From Crocinitomicaceae bacterium (GTDB lineage Bacteria; Bacteroidota; Bacteroidia; Flavobacteriales_D; Crocinitomicaceae): a DNA stretch of 64,000 nt. Made by a program: the position numbers and the translations under genes. Shown here one piece after another: positions 62,384 to 64,000 of the stretch; position 1 is the first letter of the stretch; every line of letters starts with the position of its first letter. Below the pieces are notes generated by a model. It saw only the letters and a program-made list of their open reading frames with translations, did not search any database and was not told the origin of the DNA. The stretch is from assembly GCA_029254025.1 (NCBI GenBank), contig JAQWYK010000018.1, forward strand, positions 62,001 to 126,000, in the 5' to 3' direction.

Positions 62384-64000
62384 TTAATCTACATTATCAT
62401 GTAAGAAAGAGTTGGTACCTCTCAACGTTGTATTGTTGTCTTTATCTCCAGAAATTTCAAAGCGTGAAATGTTCTCGTCTGAAGAATGAGGTGCATCATC
62501 CAATTGAATTTTACGTCGTTTGAATGCCGGTTCACGCTCTAATTCATCAATACCATCAGCACGCTTTAAATGAGATGTATACTCATGAATACGCTCCATT
62601 CGTTCCTGAGCGCGACGTTGTTGCTCTTCAGGCGTCAATACTGTTTTTGCAGTAACATCCTCTAAACTCGCTTCTGCCTCCATGTCATCCTCCAAGAAAT
62701 AACGCTTCACCTCTTTTTCCTCTGTTTCTGTTGATGTTTCGGCTTTCGCTGGTTCTTCAGATACAGATGACTCAAATAAATCGGATACTTGGGTAGATTC
62801 CTCTACCTCGTCAACAACCGTTCTGATTTCCCAATTGAACGTAGCATCCTCTTCTTTATGCTCTTCATTTACAGTCAGTTCCGATTCCGCAGAAGGTTCA
62901 ACGTCAACGGACTTTATGTATGGCTCCTCTACTTTAGCTTCATAAGTATTCGTAGATGTTGGCTTATCCAATTGGGTTACTATTTCCTTTTTTTGCTCAT
63001 CTTCCAACACTTGAACCTTTCGCTCTGGTGCTTTTTCAAAACCAGTTATTGGCGATTGTTGAAAACCCGTCGCAATCAAGGTAACGCTCAGCGCATCCCC
63101 GAGCGCTTCATCATATCCATGACCCCAAATAACGTCGGCTGTAGATCCAGCTTCATCCTGAATGTAGTCTGTAATATCAGAGATTTCATCCATCAACACC
63201 TCTTGATCACCATAAGTGATATTCAGTAGAACGTATTTGGCACCAGCGATGTCATTGTCATTTAATAATGGTGATGTCAACGCCTCTTGAACAGCTTTGA
63301 TTGCTCTATTTTCACCAGAAGCACTTGCAGACCCCATAATTGCAACACCAGAATCTTTCATTACAGTATTTACATCATTAAAGTCCACGTTGATCGCACC
63401 TGTCACTGAAATCACTTCTGCAATTCCTTTCGCTGCAGTAGTAAGTACATCATCCGCTTGAGCAAAAGCGTTCCCCAATGTTAAATTACCCGAGATTTCA
63501 CGCAAACGTTCATTATTGATAACCAACAATGTATCAACGCTTTCACGCATGTTCTCAAGTCCTTCTTCTGCCTGCTGACGGCGCTTGCGACCCTCAAAAC
63601 TAAATGGAACCGTAACGATACCAACGGTCAAAATCCCCAATTCGCGTGCGATTTTTGCTATTACAGGAGCTGCTCCCGTCCCCGTTCCACCACCCATTCC
63701 GGCAGTAACGAAAATCATTTTCGCGTTTTTCGATAAAATCTCACGGATTTCTTCTATATTTTCAACCGCAGCGTTCATACCAATTTCAGGAATAGAACCA
63801 GCTCCACGGCCTTCTGTCAATGATGGTCCTAACTGAATTTTGAAAGGTACCGGAGAAATATCCAATGCTTGACGGTCAGTGTTACAAACGATAAAATCAA
63901 CCCCTTTTATCCCTTGGTTATACATGTGATTAACGGCGTTGCTTCCTCCTCCTCCTACACCAATTACCTTAATAATTGAAGTTTGGTCTTTTGGCAAATC
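62384..64000 (-). CDS. ftsZ: Cell division protein FtsZ (5' end cut by window edge)
   Basis: The tubulin-like GTPase that builds the division ring. The reading frame is open to the last base of the window: an apparent start at TTG 63997 is an internal leucine codon, since the residues before and after it (DLPKDQTSIIKVIGVGGGGSN) are family sequence and the true start lies beyond 64000. Visible are GVGGGGSNAVNH, the signature GMGGGTGTGAAP, the SFEGRKRRQQAEEG segment, NFDDVNTVM-type NVDFNDVNTVMKDSG, and AGSTADVIWGHGYDEAL. After the core of about 320 residues comes an acidic, low-complexity linker (glutamate-rich, about 340-460) and a conserved tail ending NSFLHDNVD. It leads the yqeY unit. Confidence 0.96.
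   Translation of the reverse strand, partial: DLPKDQTSIIKVIGVGGGGSNAVNHMYNQGIKGVDFIVCNTDRQALDISPVPFKIQLGPSLTEGRGAGSIPEIGMNAAVENIEEIREILSKNAKMIFVTAGMGGGTGTGAAPVIAKIARELGILTVGIVTVPFSFEGRKRRQQAEEGLENMRESVDTLLVINNERLREISGNLTLGNAFAQADDVLTTAAKGIAEVISVTGAINVDFNDVNTVMKDSGVAIMGSASASGENRAIKAVQEALTSPLLNDNDIAGAKYVLLNITYGDQEVLMDEISDITDYIQDEAGSTADVIWGHGYDEALGDALSVTLIATGFQQSPITGFEKAPERKVQVLEDEQKKEIVTQLDKPTSTNTYEAKVEEPYIKSVDVEPSAESELTVNEEHKEEDATFNWEIRTVVDEVEESTQVSDLFESSVSEEPAKAETSTETEEKEVKRYFLEDDMEAEASLEDVTAKTVLTPEEQQRRAQERMERIHEYTSHLKRADGIDELEREPAFKRRKIQLDDAPHSSDENISRFEISGDKDNNTTLRGTNSFLHDNVD

Noticed and set aside
63995-63997. TTG as start codon of ftsZ
   Set aside because: The codon before it, GAT, continues family sequence (DLPKDQ) to the edge of the window, so the gene is simply cut, and the TTG is an internal leucine.
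1-64000. CRISPR arrays, insertion sequences, prophage or integrase genes, rRNA
   Set aside because: No regularly spaced direct repeats, transposase or integrase motifs, or rRNA sequence were seen; the window is dense with ordinary genes.

Overview
The window looks like a stretch of chromosome from a member of the Bacteroidota, order Flavobacteriales; a Crocinitomicaceae/Fluviicola-like bacterium is my best guess. The evidence is: two secreted proteins with C-terminal type IX secretion (T9SS) sorting domains; a PorE-like OmpA protein; a GldA-type gliding ABC ATPase; a eukaryote-like homodimeric glycyl-tRNA synthetase; FtsZ with the Bacteroidota-type tail ending in HDNVD; DUF2723, DUF3108, DUF4296 and DUF3817 proteins; and many upstream boxes of the form TAnnTTTG, the Bacteroidota -7 element. 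I see no mobile element, prophage, rRNA or CRISPR array. Gene density is high and most genes are housekeeping.

Layout. 1-3.8 kb: start of hemL (cut by the window edge), a DUF3817 membrane protein, thioredoxin, a lipoprotein coupled to threonine aldolase, and a DUF3108 protein. 3.8-9.3 kb: a leftward run of a secreted protein, uridine kinase and a 1208-residue NtrY-like kinase. 9.4-12.4 kb: a redoxin and a T9SS-exported lysyl-endopeptidase-like protease. 12.8-16.5 kb: an overlapping four-gene operon (receiver, outer-membrane barrel, small PstS-like binding protein, histidine kinase) that puts one protein in each envelope compartment. This is the most interesting locus of the window. 16.8-24.8 kb: uvrC, sucA-sucB, hflX, a cytochrome c lipoprotein and a four-helix membrane protein. 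25-29.4 kb: two tandem amidohydrolase-fold proteins, partly degenerate. 29.5-31.2 kb: a receiver and a SpoIIE-type phosphatase. 31.4-37 kb: thiL, a NodB deacetylase and a giant DUF2723 glycosyltransferase-like protein. 37.3 kb: tRNA-Gln(UUG).

37.5-40.8 kb: a TPR protein translationally coupled to a PorE-like OmpA protein. 40.9-49.1 kb: a saccharopine dehydrogenase-family protein, a GT-C-like membrane protein, glyS, a T9SS-sorted CUB-like protein and an aldehyde dehydrogenase. 49.2-52.5 kb, rightward: gldA, a half-size TauE/SafE protein, an M20 amidohydrolase and tsaB. 52.5-55.7 kb: an OmpR-type two-component pair downstream of kbl. 55.9-64 kb, leftward: a DUF4296 lipoprotein, a zinc metalloprotease, dihydroorotase, a polyprenol-phosphate mannosyltransferase, a YD-repeat-like protein, yqeY and ftsZ (5' end cut by the window).

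Themes. Envelope biology recurs: T9SS cargo and a PorE-like anchor, gliding, lipoproteins, glycosyltransferases and four separate signal-transduction loci. Central metabolism is represented by 2-oxoglutarate dehydrogenase, threonine/glycine interconversion and pyrimidine synthesis. Starts were often moved inward from the longest reading frame, on the basis of signal peptides, family N-termini or the position of a -7 box. No computation or database search was run; family calls rest on motif recognition.
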